This document shows positions 22,276 through 33,689 of a stretch of DNA of 64,000 bases, in pieces (position 1 is the first letter of the stretch; every line of letters starts with the position of its first letter). The notes beneath the pieces were generated by a model that saw only the letters and a program-made list of their open reading frames with translations, was not told where the DNA came from and made no database searches. Source of the stretch: Vombatus ursinus (Eukaryota > Chordata > Mammalia > Diprotodontia > Vombatidae); contig NW_020954608.1 in the NCBI RefSeq assembly GCF_900497805.2, forward strand, positions 11,862,589 to 11,926,588, written 5' to 3'. Both the position numbers and the translations under genes were made by a program.

Positions 22276-23745
22276 CCCAAAAATTAGGTATGTATTTCCT
22301 AATACCTCCATATTTTACTTTCTGTGCTCATTTCTTTCCTAGGTAGTTGCTACTTCCCAGTAACTGTCCAAAAGCTCTAATTTTTGGAATTTTGAATCAT
22401 TTGAAATGTTTCAGAGTCCCATAATTTCCCCATTTAAATTCACACCTCCTTTCCACTTTCCTACCTTAATGAGTTGAGGAGGAGAGACAAAGCCATATCC
22501 ATGGGGCGAGGTCATTCATTATCTTTCCCTCAATTCTAGCCACACCTGGCCTTTCATATGCACACAGAATATAATTAAAAAAAAAAAAGTTTGTGCTCAC
22601 CTTTACCTATGTCATTTGTGTAAATCCAAATTTTCATAGAAAAATAAACCCAGATTTAACTCAAGGCACACAGACACACATACAGAGAGCAATTTCCTGT
22701 GTAAAGGCCCTATATAAATCCATTAAGGAAACAAATCACCTTCTAAAAATTACCAACAGTACGTCAACAATGCACAATATCCTGGATTGCAAAACATTTC
22801 CCTTATGCCTAAAATGGACACAGTTCAGGCTCACAACCCATAGCAACAATTCTTACCACAACCAAAGGGGAAGACAACTGGACAGAGGAAGGGTGGTAAT
22901 CTGTGACCTCCCTCTGGTCACAGATGTAAGGCTAAATACTTTGTGAACCAACAAGGCCTGCTCTAGAGAGAGACAGATATGCTGGTGGTAGCTGAAAATT
23001 ATTTTTTGGCCTCAAAAGCAAAGTGTACACTTGGGGATTGGGGGAAATGGAGAACAGGCAAGATCCTGCTGTAACAGTGCTTGTCACTTTGCTGATATCT
23101 TTTTAAAATACAAATTTAACTAAATTTTTCTATTTGCTGAATTGCAGTGGGTAAATCCAGCAAAGGAAAAATAAATGCTTTTCTGTTTTGAGAAGGAAAT
23201 TAAGCAAGAGACAGGAAAGCTACATTTAAAAGGTGTATGCCCCACCCTCTGATGGAGACAGGGAAATAGGAAAGTAGTGGTTTTCGGAAGTTAGTAAAAA
23301 TTGATGTCAAAAGGCTCTGTTTCTGGTTCCAAGAACAACTTCCTGTCTTGTAAGAACTCCCTCTTAGGCATGGAAAGTACTGTGAATAATTTTGCTGATG
23401 TTTAGGAAGTATGAAATTCAAGAGAAGGGTGATACATAAGAATGAAAAGATTCAGACTAGAACTTGTCAGGTTATTTACTTCTTAAAAACTTTTTTTATT
23501 CCCTTCCCACCTTGCAAAAAAGGAAAAACAGTAGCATTTGGTGAGGTAGAATGGCATTCAGAGTCAGGTTTCCTTGGGGGAAACTGGCAGAAAGCCACGT
23601 TTCTTGAGATCTGGATACTTCGGGTTTCTTACCTTTTTTCTTATCTTAGTTTTCTTCAATTGAAAAAATTCTAGACGGTAGTATTGACTAATGGGTCAGA
23701 ATCCTAGCTGGCCTTTTTTGAATGGATGATTCAAATTTGCTGTGA
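22276..23745. other. Unassigned DNA
   Basis: No repeat family recognised. Part of 22276-22960 might belong to the LTR-type element before it. Open frames here have no recognisable domain or splice context. Holds the palindrome at 22899-22925. Confidence 0.35.
22899..22925. repeat. Perfect 10-bp palindrome with 7-nt spacer
   Basis: ATCTGTGACC and GGTCACAGAT flank TCCCTCT. The inner halves TGACC and GGTCA are everted nuclear-receptor-like half-sites. Sequence pattern only. Confidence 0.6.
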
Positions 23746-23749
23746 TTGA

Positions 23750-23870
23750 TTTAATCCAGCAGGCATCTATTAAGTGTTTACTATGTACTGGGCATACCAA
23801 GACAAAAAATGAAACTATCTCTGCCCACAGGAAGCTTGCATTCTACTGGGGAAAGCAACTTAACAGTTGA
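23750..23870 (-). mobile_element. L2 3'-end fragment
   Basis: 'gcatctattaagtgtttact', 'atgtactgggcataccaaga' and 'aggaagcttgcattctactg' are the L2 terminus on the minus strand. Confidence 0.75.
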
Positions 23871-23884
23871 GTAAGACCATTGGA

Positions 23885-24055
23885 ACATAGATTTGGAAAG
23901 CATATTAGAAATCATCTAGTCTATGCCTTCGTTTTACAAGTGAAGAAACAGAGGCCTAGAGAATTTAAGTGAATTGCTCAAAATCACATGGGTAATTAAG
24001 TGGCAGAGCTAGGTTTTAAATCCAGGTCCTCCAACTCCAGAGCCATCCTGTGCCT
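23885..24055 (-). mobile_element. MIR-like SINE
   Basis: 'atcatctagtctatgccttc', 'aagaaacagaggcctagaga', 'gctaggttttaaatccaggt' in MIR minus-strand order. Confidence 0.75.
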
Positions 24056-24059
24056 TAAC

Positions 24060-26270
24060 TAGAGCCAGGTGGGAAGACCTTTGCCCCAGGTGCCAACATC
24101 TGAGAAAGCAGCACACTTCCTCTCCATTGTGCAATGGAAATCACAATCTTTTGAGTCCTTCACCAGTTTGGAGGTTGGTAGGGAGGAGGAGGGAGCAAAG
24201 TCAGGCCCAATAAAAAAATAAGGAAACAGAATTGTTGACCAGCAGATTTTCTTCCACTCCTCCTATGACTGCAACCAAGAGAAGTCTATGTGTCTTAAAG
24301 TTGCTTGTTTTCCCACTCAACCTTGCTAGCCCACCAGGTAGACCTTCTAGGGAATGGTCAACCCCCCAAAATGTCCCAGATTTGGGGAGTCCTAGTTATA
24401 GGTATATTTAAGACCTTAACTTTTCTACTTTTTTTCCCTCTTGCTTCCTGGCTTGTGGGTATTTCACTATCTGACCCTGTATCAGAGGAGGTAAATATTC
24501 AGAACAGCTGTTTCTTTCACAGGGTTCATCACAAATACTGACTCCTTCTGACTGTATCACAGCTGTTTTGTGATGCAGGAAGTTATCCAACCAGAAGAAC
24601 CTTCTTCTCCAGACCTGTTTTCTTCTTGGGATGATAAATTATCCATCCTTTTGGACTAAGCCATTTTAAGATGCTGACTAGTGAACAGCAGTTGCTTTGA
24701 ATCACACGCTATTGAATAAACCTGTATTAGATTAACAAGGGTTTATTGTACTGTAATCCTTTACTGAAGCTGGCTGTAGTCAAATGTACAGAAATCTTAC
24801 TCTCCAGCCTCTTAGATTCACTAGACAAAAGAACTCTACCCCTTCCAAACCCCCAACTTCAATTAATTGTTTTTAGTTTTATGTAATAAAGGTCTCTTCT
24901 TCCCATATTATCAGTGATAAGCAGAGTGGGTAGAACTTAACTATTAATATGTATTGGCTTAAAAAAAACAACAACCCCAAAACTGACCCTCCCCTTTGGA
25001 ATATATTAGTGCAAACTAGTATATGTGACAAAAGTAAACAACTTTTTACACTTAACTCAGTTAACATGTTACCCTGGAATTCTGGGATAAATCATTACAT
25101 ATATTTTGACACTAATGATGGATCCTTCATTTCATTGATTCACATGTTTTCTCCACGAATGGAGAGGTTTGAGATTTTTTTAAACCACCTTTCTCATCAA
25201 GGGAAATCCATGAATGTCAACTAACAATCTAAAATTATTTCTAGAAGAAAATTAAAACAAATCCCGTTATTAGGTAACTTTCTAGAAGCATGCTGCATAT
25301 TCTTTGGGGTTAGATATGTTATAACAAGTTTTCGTGGAAGGTGTATTATGGTATAGCATGAGACTGATAGTCCATCTGACTCCATATAACAATAATACAC
25401 ATTATGATCACATCCTACTGCAATTCTTGTGTAGAGAAGTTGGAGTCATTGGCAATGGTCATAAAAGGGCCACAATGTAGTCTTTTCCATTTTAATTTAT
25501 TTGGGACTATGCTAAGGAAATAGAAGTTGTCAAGGAGGAATAAGTGTGTGACTTGAAAATAAGTAGCTATAAAATTCGTTAGTATGTAATAAGATATAAA
25601 TCTGCATGTTGTTAGACGGAAATTTAAATTCCATTTCCTTATTTATATAAACTGGGGCTTGCTCAAATTTTTCTTCTCCAAAAATAACAGTCTACTAGCA
25701 TAATGTTTGTAAATTAGACTTTCAAGGAACCTAAAATTCTACATTCTTTGCACGTGATGTGAAATTGTCCTCTGATCCATGCTTAAATTGAAGCATTTAT
25801 ACTAGAAGGAAAAGGGGTAGAGGTGAGAGGACATTTCACAAAGAGACAGTCAAACCATCAGAACTGAATTGTCAGAAAATTGAACTGAGGATAGATCTAG
25901 TGCAAAAGTCAGTTATAAAAATTTACAAAGAGCATTATCTGATATAAAACAAAGGTCCCTCATTTCCTAACGAAGGGCTTTGAAGAACTCCTCCCATCAG
26001 TTCTACTGATCTGTTAAACAATTGGGAACTATACAAAAATATTTTCATTCTTGGGACTAAACCCTAAAGGAAGTCTCTAACAGCAAGAAAAAAATATGAA
26101 TTGGAAAAAAAAAGTTCATAGCATAATTGTGATGTCAAAAAAACCTGGAGGTGAAATACTTGTTAAACATCGGGGAAGAGGCTGAGCAAATTTTAAGTAC
26201 ACAAATATAATGAAATATTTTCTTGTCACAAGAAATGGAAAATATGAAGAATTCTGAGAAACATTGGAAG
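24060..26270. other. Longest stretch without recognised repeats
   Basis: About 2.2 kb in which I see no SINE, LINE, LTR or coding signal. Repeats older than I can recognise may be present. No splice-bounded ORF with codon-like composition was seen. Confidence 0.4.
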
Positions 26271-26274
26271 CAGG

Positions 26275-26462
26275 CAGTGTGGTGTAGTAGAAAGGAATTT
26301 TCATACAGAGTCGGAGGATCTTGATTGAACTCCCAGCCCTGGTTCAAAACTCAGACCCACCACATGCTACTTGCATGAGCTTAGGCAAGTCATTTAACCT
26401 CTTTATAAAATGAGAGAGTTGGACAATGTGACCTTTAAAGTCCCATCTAAATCTATGATCCC
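26275..26462 (+). mobile_element. CORE-SINE
   Basis: 'agcttaggcaagtcatttaa', 'aaaatgagagagttggacaa', 'tttaaagtcccatctaaatc' and 'tatgatccc' give core and tail. The head contains an internal duplication-like stretch ('ttgattgaactcccagccct' then 'ggttcaaaactcagaccc'). Confidence 0.75.
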
Positions 26463-26463
26463 A

Positions 26464-27365
26464 AGTGGTGGTGGGGGGTAATGGGGGGAGGGGAGGCAGA
26501 ATCCAAACATTAGACATAAGACCGCAGTAACATGAAGACAACAAAACCCAAGTAAAATAAAATGATCAATTAGTAACATATTGTCTGAGTTAAAGGATGC
26601 ATCCCTTCTTTCTGTTAGTGATCAATAAATTGGTTTTATGAGGAACATACTTTGTAAGAGGGGTTGTTTGAGTATTTATTGGGAAATGTATATTGTGTCA
26701 AAACAAAATGTATCAATTTTTAAAAATCTCCAGTATGAACAAAATGAAAAAGACATTCTCAATAATTTCATTGGGACGGAGAAAGATCTACTCTATTTAG
26801 GGAGCAAAGTTGAGGACTAAACAAGTCCTCTAAGACATATAACTGAGTTTAAAAGGCTCTTTCATAGAAGCTTGACTCACAGGGGAACATAAACAAGAAC
26901 TTTGTTAAGTAAGATTGGACGGAATAAAGGCCCAAAACATAGAGGGATCTATGGGGGTGAAAAAGACATTTGAAATGATATTCTTGAGAGAATGAGGAAA
27001 CTTGAGTTAAGGAAAGAGACAGGGAGAGACAGAGAGAGAGTTGTGAAGCCCTGAAATGAAAACACATTTAGTGCAGACTTGGAAGACTTAGTTGTGCAAC
27101 TCTTTCTCACCATAGCAATGCATGACAAACAAATGATTAGAGAAAAATGACAGGAAACTTAAAAGATAAACTTCTAGGCATCTTGCTTACTGGGTTTATT
27201 GGCCCAAGAAATAAAGGTTGATTTTAAATTGTTTTCAGGTCTCCATTTAAAACAAAACAATGTCACATCTTGCAGGATTTGGGTAGATTCCACAAAATCT
27301 GCAAGCTCATTTCTTGGGCTTCATTTTATTTATCCTCTCACTTTTTACCTCAATTTAACTCATCT
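26464..27365. other. Unassigned DNA
   Basis: Opens with a G-rich patch (26466-26496). A GA-rich patch lies near 27015-27040. No gene or repeat body recognised. Confidence 0.4.
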
Positions 27366-27369
27366 CTTT

Positions 27370-27490
27370 TCAATTCAGCGAACATTAATTTAGCCCCTGC
27401 TGTGCACAGAGCGAAGTATTGGCTGTTGTAAGGAGATGCCAAGTTTTGATAAGGGAATACCTGCTCTCAAGAGCTTACAATCCAGCAAGT
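27370..27490 (-). mobile_element. L2 3'-end fragment
   Basis: 'gaacattaatttagcccctg' followed by 'caagagcttacaatccagca', the L2 terminus on the minus strand. Confidence 0.65.
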
Positions 27491-27639
27491 TGGGGTTGGG
27501 AATTGTTTTAGCAATCTTCATGGTAAGGAACTTGGGTCGAATACTAGTGTAGGGGTGTGGGAGTGTGTGGTGTGTTTTGTCCACGTAGGTTCTGTGTCCA
27601 CATGGGTCTATTTAGATGTGGCTTGCAGGGAGGCAAAAA

Positions 27640-28500
27640 TAAATATTTCCACAGTCTCTTTCCTCCACCCTTCTCTAAGGGAGGCTGATTCATGCCAGGA
27701 GGGGAAGCAGGAGGTGGAGACTAGAAGTTGGCCACATGATAATGGACTGGAACTATGTCTGTCTCCTTTAAATATTGGTAGTCTCGGGGAAATGATTTTT
27801 AAATTCAAAAGCTGCACTCTCAATTGCCATCCCTTAATGGGGAAGGAATGCCCCAAACTGTATTGCTAAGGCTTGACTTCTTTCCTATAATACGCCAGTT
27901 CCACGATGAATAGACGTAGCAAAGAGCAAATAAGCCCATTTAGACACATCAATAGCAAAGGAGAAATCAGACAAGGTACACCTGTGAAAATACGTATCAG
28001 AAAATACAAAGCAAATGAGCTCTCCCGTTGGGAGCAAGAGCTTAGCTAAGAGAGAGTCTCAGATCTCACCTAAGGGGCAATTCCTTGAAGTCTGTAGTAC
28101 AGCAAACTGGGATAGGGACATATCCTTTACATAGTGGCCTTTTCCCAGAGACTTTTTCTTGCTTCAGGAATCTGAAGAGAGTCTCAAATTGAGCATCTTC
28201 TCTTTCAAAACTGGAACCAAGAAGAACAGTATCTCTTTTACTGTTGTTATTGTTAAGGCAATCAGGGTTAAGTGACTTGCCCAGGGTCACATAGCTAGTA
28301 AGTGTCAAGTGTCTGAGACTGGATTTGAACTCAGGTCCACCTGACTCCAGGGCAGGTGCTCTATCCTCCGTGCCACCTAGCTGTCCCTAGATCTTTTTTT
28401 TTTTCCCTCAAGTTCTCACCAACTTCACCTCTCATGCAAGTACAGGTCATTGAGTAATTAATCCCCACCAATAAGGGGAGTCCTGCACAAATAGTCTTTG
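27640..28500. repeat. Unclassified interspersed repeat, copy 1
   Basis: Collinear with 45340-45950. Shared blocks: 'gggaggctgattcatgccag', 'ggaagcaggaggtggagac', 'aaggcttgac', 'gttccacgatgaa', 'ccttgaagtctgtagt' and a 3' 'caccaacttcacc' block. Interrupted by a SINE at 28244-28387. Length and layout would suit an LTR relic or DNA transposon, but I see no diagnostic ends. Confidence 0.6.
28244..28387 (-). mobile_element. Short tRNA-derived SINE
   Basis: 'taaggcaatcagggttaagt', 'gacttgcccagggtcacata' and 'gtgccacctagctgtccc'. Inserted into the unclassified repeat, so it is the younger of the two. Confidence 0.9.
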
Positions 28501-29255
28501 ACATTCAGGTTATACCAGAGTAATTTCAAAGACTTTCTTTCCCAAGTGAAATTATATCGGAGGTAGCTGGGATAATAAATTGAAACATATCTTCTGGCAG
28601 TTTTGTCATGGTTGATTAATTTTCACCACTACCACCCCGCCCTACAGTGTCCATACTCTGATTTTTTTTCACCTATGTGTACTCTAGGACATCACATGGT
28701 TAGAAGCAAACCTTCAGCATCTCATTTAAGATGTGCTTTTTTGGAGCCAGTGTCATTGCTCATAAATACTCACACTATAACTGAGCTTATCCCCAGTCAT
28801 CCATGTTCATTCTAAGTAGATAGGATTGGCTCAAAGATAGAGTGCTTTTTTCCACCTATGTCACACTCTCCAAAGGATGCCCCAGAATCTGGGCCACACT
28901 TTGATGTGTTAGAGGTCCTTCTTTCTTCATATAACATACTGTCTGCACCTCCTCTTTTGGGATCACCATGGTTTCTAATGTTTAGGGCCTGTGGATCAGT
29001 GCACATGTACCTACATTGGTTGTTCTTGGCAAATAATGTACACTGAACTCATACACTGAGGGAAAGTCAGGAGTCAGAATATTCTAGGCAAGCCAAACCA
29101 TTGCCACCATCTCTTCTAACATCATCCTTCAGATCTCCATGGAAATGGTTCAGGACACCGGATCCAAAAGCCTTCATAATAGCAGTGCCATAAGACCACT
29201 GACCTTCTTTCCATCCTGAGCTCCATGGCCATTGTTGAGGGCAACAATCACTGTG
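28501..29255. other. Unassigned DNA upstream of a pseudogene
   Basis: No recognised repeat. Part of 29090-29255 might be 5' sequence of the following pseudogene, but I cannot align it. Confidence 0.35.
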
Positions 29256-29259
29256 GAAA

Positions 29260-29515
29260 AATGGTTTGCTCCTCCACCCCCACTAGACCACCAGTCCTGC
29301 TTCTGAGCCCAGCACCTGCAGCACTTGGAAGCAGCCCCATGAGGATGTAATCAGTCAGCTATTTCTATGGGTGCTGGAGGCATGCTTCCTCAACATCGAC
29401 AGCTCATGAAGATGCACAAAATAAAAATCTTGCCACCAGAGTCCTTGATGCTGTCAAATGGTTCAGTATCAGAAATGGATATGATTATCAGGAGATGTGG
29501 CACTAAAGAATATAC
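29260..29515 (+). pseudogene. Y-box (cold-shock domain) protein processed pseudogene fragment
   Basis: From 29439 the plus strand reads ATRVLDAVKWFSIRNGYDY, close to the start of the vertebrate Y-box cold-shock domain ATKVLGTVKWFNVRNGYGF (YBX1 and YBX3 share this). After it, nucleotide similarity to the NRNDTKED-coding region continues with gaps. Upstream, 'aacatcgacagct' loosely matches the GC-rich linker before the domain. No introns are seen and the frame is broken, so it is a decayed retrocopy, not a working RNA-binding gene. The 3' side is cut off just before a SINE at 29526. The parent paralog is uncertain. The domain core is the well-supported part; the 5' limit is a guess. Confidence 0.6.
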
Positions 29516-29525
29516 ATGACCATAT

Positions 29526-29669
29526 ATTTTTTATTTTGGTGAGGCAATTGGGGTCAAGTGACTTGCCTAGAGTCACACAGCTAGGATCAAGTGTCTGAGG
29601 CCGGGTTTGAACTCATGTCTTCCTGACTCTATGCCAGTACTCTATCCACTGTGCCACCTAGCTGCCCCA
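29526..29669 (-). mobile_element. Short tRNA-derived SINE with clean target duplication
   Basis: 'ggtgaggcaattggggtcaa' to 'gccacctagctgcccc', flanked by a perfect 10-bp repeat ATGACCATAT (29516-29525 and 29670-29679). Confidence 0.95.
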
Positions 29670-29689
29670 ATGACCATATTCTTTGCCAA

Positions 29690-29870
29690 TACACCCTTAA
29701 GGACCATTGGGACCTTTCCTTATGACTTGTAGCTGAAACCTTCTATGTGTCTTTAGAGTGTGAGCTCATGGAGAGCAAGGTCTGTCTTGCTTTGTGTCCC
29801 CAGTGCATAGAGGAGTCTGCTCATAAAAAGCACTTAAGTGTTTTTTCATTCATTCATTACCCATCTCTGG
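29690..29870 (+). mobile_element. L2-like 3' end with (CATT)n tail
   Basis: 'aaggaccattgggacctttc', 'cttgtagctgaaaccttcta', 'gagctcatggagagcaaggt' and a tail 'ttttttcattcattcatt'. The same arrangement recurs at 38770-38965. Confidence 0.65.
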
Positions 29871-29919
29871 CTAGTGGCTTCTAACTTAGAACCTGTCATA
29901 GTATAGGTCAGTGAAAGAT

Positions 29920-30310
29920 AATCAATACTAAAATTTTGGGGTTTCATGGGTCAACAGTGTTATGATAGCTAGAAAAGCTAACACAATTTTAGATTTATTA
30001 AGAGAAAGCATACTGTCTTGGGGAGGGAGGTGGGAAGGGAAAGCTTCTGGAAGTGAATGTTGAAAACTAAAAATAAATGAATATTAAAAAAAACCACACA
30101 CACAAAAAGAGAAAGCATAGTGTTCAGGATTGAGGAGGTAATACTTACGCTGTGCTGTGCCCTGGTTGGAATGGATCTGGAGTGCTGTGTTTAATTTTGG
30201 GCATCATTTTCCAGGAGACATCAGTAAACTGGAGATCTTGCCAAGGATGGCAACCAAGATGGTTCAGGATCCCAAAGAACATGAGAATTTGGGGGAGGAG
30301 AAGTGAAAGA
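29920..30310 (+). mobile_element. L3/CR1 LINE fragment (ORF2 3' part)
   Basis: 'gctgtgccctggttggaatg', 'gatctggagtgctgtgttta' and 'ttttgggcatcattttccag' match the CR1/L3 region downstream of the reverse transcriptase (consensus like 'tctggagtattgtgttcagt'). Plus strand, diverged. Confidence 0.6.
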
Positions 30311-30314
30311 AAAG

Positions 30315-30530
30315 GTAATAAGCACTTACTAAAAACACCTGCTATATTATCTTAATTGATTCTCACAATAACTTTGTGAAGTAGGTGTTGTTACACCATT
30401 TTACAATTGAAACAACTGAGGCAAACTGGTTAAGTGACTTGCTCAGGATCATCTAGTTAGTAAGTATCAGAGGCTGGATTTGAACTTGGGTCTTAGCATT
30501 CCATACACTGCATCACCTTGCTGCTTCTAG
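30315..30530 (-). mobile_element. MIR-like SINE
   Basis: 'taataagcacttactaaaaa', 'ctcacaataactttgtgaag', 'aagtgacttgctcaggatca' and 'ctggatttgaacttgggtct' in MIR minus-strand order. Nearly full length. Confidence 0.8.
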
Positions 30531-30540
30531 AAGAGAACAG

Positions 30541-32030
30541 ATTTTAAAAGACTTAGAAAAAAATAAGTAGGATACTGTAGACTAAAGGGTAGAGAAAGAT
30601 CTTGATAGTTAAATTCTTAAGACATAAAGAGAACAATTACAGTGAAGAGATAAATGAGTAAATGGTCTAAAAAGAACAATGTGGATGAACAGGGACTCAT
30701 CTAAAGACTATCCACATATATATGTACACATATGTATATACATATATGTGTATGTACACACACATGCACACATATATACACTCAGAATTTGTAATAAAAG
30801 GCAGGGAGTAAATGAAAAGCATGGCACACTCTTATAAGAATAGTGTTGGAATGGCTAAACCTCAGAATGATCTGAGAGTGGCAAAGAAAGCTAAGGATAA
30901 CAAAAAAAATCTATTTTTTTTTAAACTTTATTGAGGAAATATAGAGTACTGGAGAAAGTATAAGACCACTTGTTGGGGTGGATGGGATAATGATAAATGG
31001 TGACAGCAAGAAGGCAGAGCAAATCCATTCATTTTGTCTGCCAAGGAGAATAATGGGACAGAACAAAAAATGTCTAATAGGGAGGAGTTGCCCAGGATAA
31101 GTCAGAAGATAAAAGAACACACCTGGCTGCTCTCAATGATTGCCAAGTCACCTGGCCCATCTGAACTACATGTTAGGGTATTGAAATAACTGCCAGACAT
31201 GGCCACTGAGCCAACGTCAGTATCTGAAAGATTGTGAACAGGATTGGAGAAGGGAAATGCTTCAGTTTTATGATAAGAATGAAGCCTGAAAACTATAGAC
31301 TTGACTTTGATTAACTACAGATTTCTAGGATGCATTGTTAAATAGATGTGTAGCGAACAACTAGAAAGGTAAACTGTGATTACAAAGAGCAAGTATAGCT
31401 TCATCAAAAACATCATGCCAGGCAAACCTGCTTTCCTTATGTGAAAGGGTTATTACTAAAATGGCAGATCAGGAGAATGTGGCAGTTTACTTAGACATTA
31501 GCAAAGGATTTGATAAAGTCTCCTGCTATTCCTTTGGAAAAAATATACAGATGTGGATGAGACAATGGTGGAATTGTGTGGTTTCTGAACTGATTGAAAG
31601 GCCACACCCAAAGATCAGTCACTAATCATCCTACATTAACTTGTAATTAGGTCTCCAGTGACCTTGTTCCAGGATCCTGGACTTGGCTCTGTGCTGTTTG
31701 ACATTTTTATCAGTGGCTTAGAAAAAAACAAAAACAAAGCTAGATCAGATTTGCAAATGATGTAAAGTTAGGAGAGATAGCTAAAGCACTGGATGGCAGA
31801 ACCAAGATTTAAAAAGATCCTGACAGATTAGAATACTGGATCAGAGTGAACAAGATGGAATTTTGAAGGGAGAAACATAACATCTTTCGATGAGGTTAAA
31901 AAAAAATCAACTTCATAAGTGTAAGATCAAGGAGGTGTGTCTAGAGAGTAACATCAGAAACTGATGTTGGCGTTCTCATGGGCTACAAACTCAACATGAG
32001 TCACGGGATCAAGGGCAGCCATTTACGTTC
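30541..32030 (+). mobile_element. L3/CR1 LINE with reverse transcriptase remnants
   Basis: CR1-clade reverse transcriptase blocks in order on the plus strand: YLDISKGFDKVS near 31501-31533 (consensus like DLSKAFDTVSH), then GLGSVLFDIFISGL near 31683 onward, then RFANDVKL near 31748 onward, the position of the catalytic F/YADD box with one D replaced by N. 'acaaactcaacatgagtcac' follows. Several frame breaks; not active. A microsatellite near 30713 and A-rich insertions interrupt it. Confidence 0.7.
30713..30780. repeat. (TA/CA)n microsatellite
   Basis: Alternating purine-pyrimidine tract of tata, caca and tgta units with local dyad symmetry. Confidence 0.85.
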
Positions 32031-32137
32031 TGAGTTTAAAAAGTAAAAGCATATATATGTATTCATATAGCTACTAAAGCTGCATATTTGAATACACAGA
32101 ATCTCAAGAAAAAATAGCAATAAAATGCAAGCTTTTT

Positions 32138-32294
32138 AGTTATCTTTTTTTTTTTTTGGTGAGGCAATTGGGGTTAAGTGACTTGCCCAGGGTCACATAG
32201 CTAGTAAGTGTCATGTGTCTGAGGCTGGATTTGAACTTGGGTCCTCCTGAATCCAGGGCTAGTGCTCTATCCACTGCACCACCTAGCTGCCCCC
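32138..32294 (-). mobile_element. Short tRNA-derived SINE
   Basis: T-rich start, 'ggtgaggcaattggggttaa', 'gcaccacctagctgccccc'. Target duplication of 15 bp with one mismatch (32123-32137 and 32295-32309, AAATGYAAGCTTTTT). Confidence 0.95.
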
Positions 32295-32344
32295 AAATGT
32301 AAGCTTTTTCAAGCCCCTTTGTTCTCTTCTTGAGGGACACACAT

Positions 32345-32710
32345 TCAACCAATCAATCAACCTTTGAATCAAAAAGCATTTATTAGTTGCCTACTATATG
32401 CCAGGTACTAAGCTGGGCATTGGGGGGAATACAAAGACAAAAATCAAATTCTTGCCTCCAGGAGCTTGTATTTTCCTGGGAGAAATGCAACATGTTCAGA
32501 GGTAAATAATTATAGACTAAAAAAATAAATAAATACACAAGTGATTGGTAAAAGGGATGCACCTAACCACTGGGAGAATCAGGAAGGAGGTTAAATTTAA
32601 ATTGAGGCTTTAAAGAGACCCAGGTTCCAAAATAAATGAATGAATCAACGAAAAAGTATTTTATTAAGTGCTTACTATGTGTCAAGCACTGCACCAAAAT
32701 AGAACCATAG
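32345..32710 (-). mobile_element. L2 3'-end fragments (two in a row)
   Basis: 'aaaagcatttattagttgcc', 'tactatatgccaggtactaa' and 'caggagcttgtattttcctg' to about 32630, then a second tip 'gtattttattaagtgcttac' near 32632-32710. Both minus strand. Confidence 0.75.
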
Positions 32711-32829
32711 TTTATTCTCAACAGTGAAAACAAATATTTGTTTATTGTCTGTTGTATTACCTGTAATATGAGAATTACCTATTCCAGTGAACTCACAGGC
32801 CCAGTCCCCATCTCATATCTTTATTATGT

Positions 32830-32895
32830 GTAAGGCACTGTGATAACACAGAACCTTGAATAAGAGAGGTGATTAATAAATGCTTATTGAATAAA
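32830..32895 (+). mobile_element. L2 3'-tip fragment
   Basis: 'taaggcactgtgataacaca' and 'ttaataaatgcttattgaat'. Confidence 0.5.
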
Positions 32896-32929
32896 CAAAT
32901 GGGTGTGTGATACTTGGTCCTCACCTTTA

Positions 32930-33215
32930 AGGGCGGCATTTATAGTGAATGTCTCAAAAGTCTTAGTGCAGTTGTAAGCTTTAGCAGCTTTAAAGTTTTT
33001 GAAGGACTTCGCAGACAAACATGACCTCATTTGATTGTCACAACAGCGTCTTCGGATAGGCACTAAGGAAATTATTATGCTCATTTTATATAGGTAAAGA
33101 AATTGACTTTGAAAGAAGTTAAGTGCTTGCATATGGGCGCAGAGTCACAGGCAGGATTCAGATCCAGTTCTCTCCTGTCTTCAATTCCAGTGCTTTTTCC
33201 ATTGTACCACACTGT
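32930..33215 (-). mobile_element. MIR-like SINE
   Basis: 'gacctcatttgattgtcaca', 'aggtaaagaaattgactttg' and 'attccagtgctttttccatt' in minus-strand order; nearly full length. Confidence 0.7.
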
Positions 33216-33574
33216 CTTGTTTGAGTATACCCCATCAAAATGGCTAATTGGTTCCTAGAAGATGTGATCTCAGGCAAAATAACATGGGGGGGAGGGCATT
33301 AGCGCCACACAGAAATTGCAAATGGGCAATCAACCAAAAGACATTACAGTGGGATTTTATGACTCCACAGTGGACATTGGTTAAATGTCAGGGATGATAA
33401 TCATGATTAATGAAGATGTGTTAGTAATGTTGTTTTGAAATAATGTTGGTCAGGGCAACTCTATATGGGCATATGTTTATCTGTACTTAAAGAGAGAAGG
33501 TAAACATATGACAGTTGTCAAATGAGTGGTAGAGGCAATAAATGCCGCAGAAGTTCTGAGAAAGGAGTGATCAC

Positions 33575-33670
33575 CAGGCCTAGAAGACTGTGCTCCTCAT
33601 GAGGGCATTTTTATCTTTCCTTGTGCCTAGCAAAGTGCTTTACATGCTTAAATGATGAATGAATGAGTTA
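33575..33670 (+). mobile_element. L2 3'-end fragment
   Basis: 'gctcctcatgagggcatttt' and 'gtgcctagcaaagtgcttta', the L2 3' UTR. Confidence 0.6.
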
Positions 33671-33689
33671 ACCAACCAACCAAATCAGT

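Noticed and set aside
22593-22946. A 117-residue plus-strand open frame
   Set aside because: No recognisable domain, AT-rich composition, and no promoter or splice evidence.
26464-26496. G-rich patch as a G-quadruplex
   Set aside because: Only three runs of three or more G; weaker than the motif at 19131.
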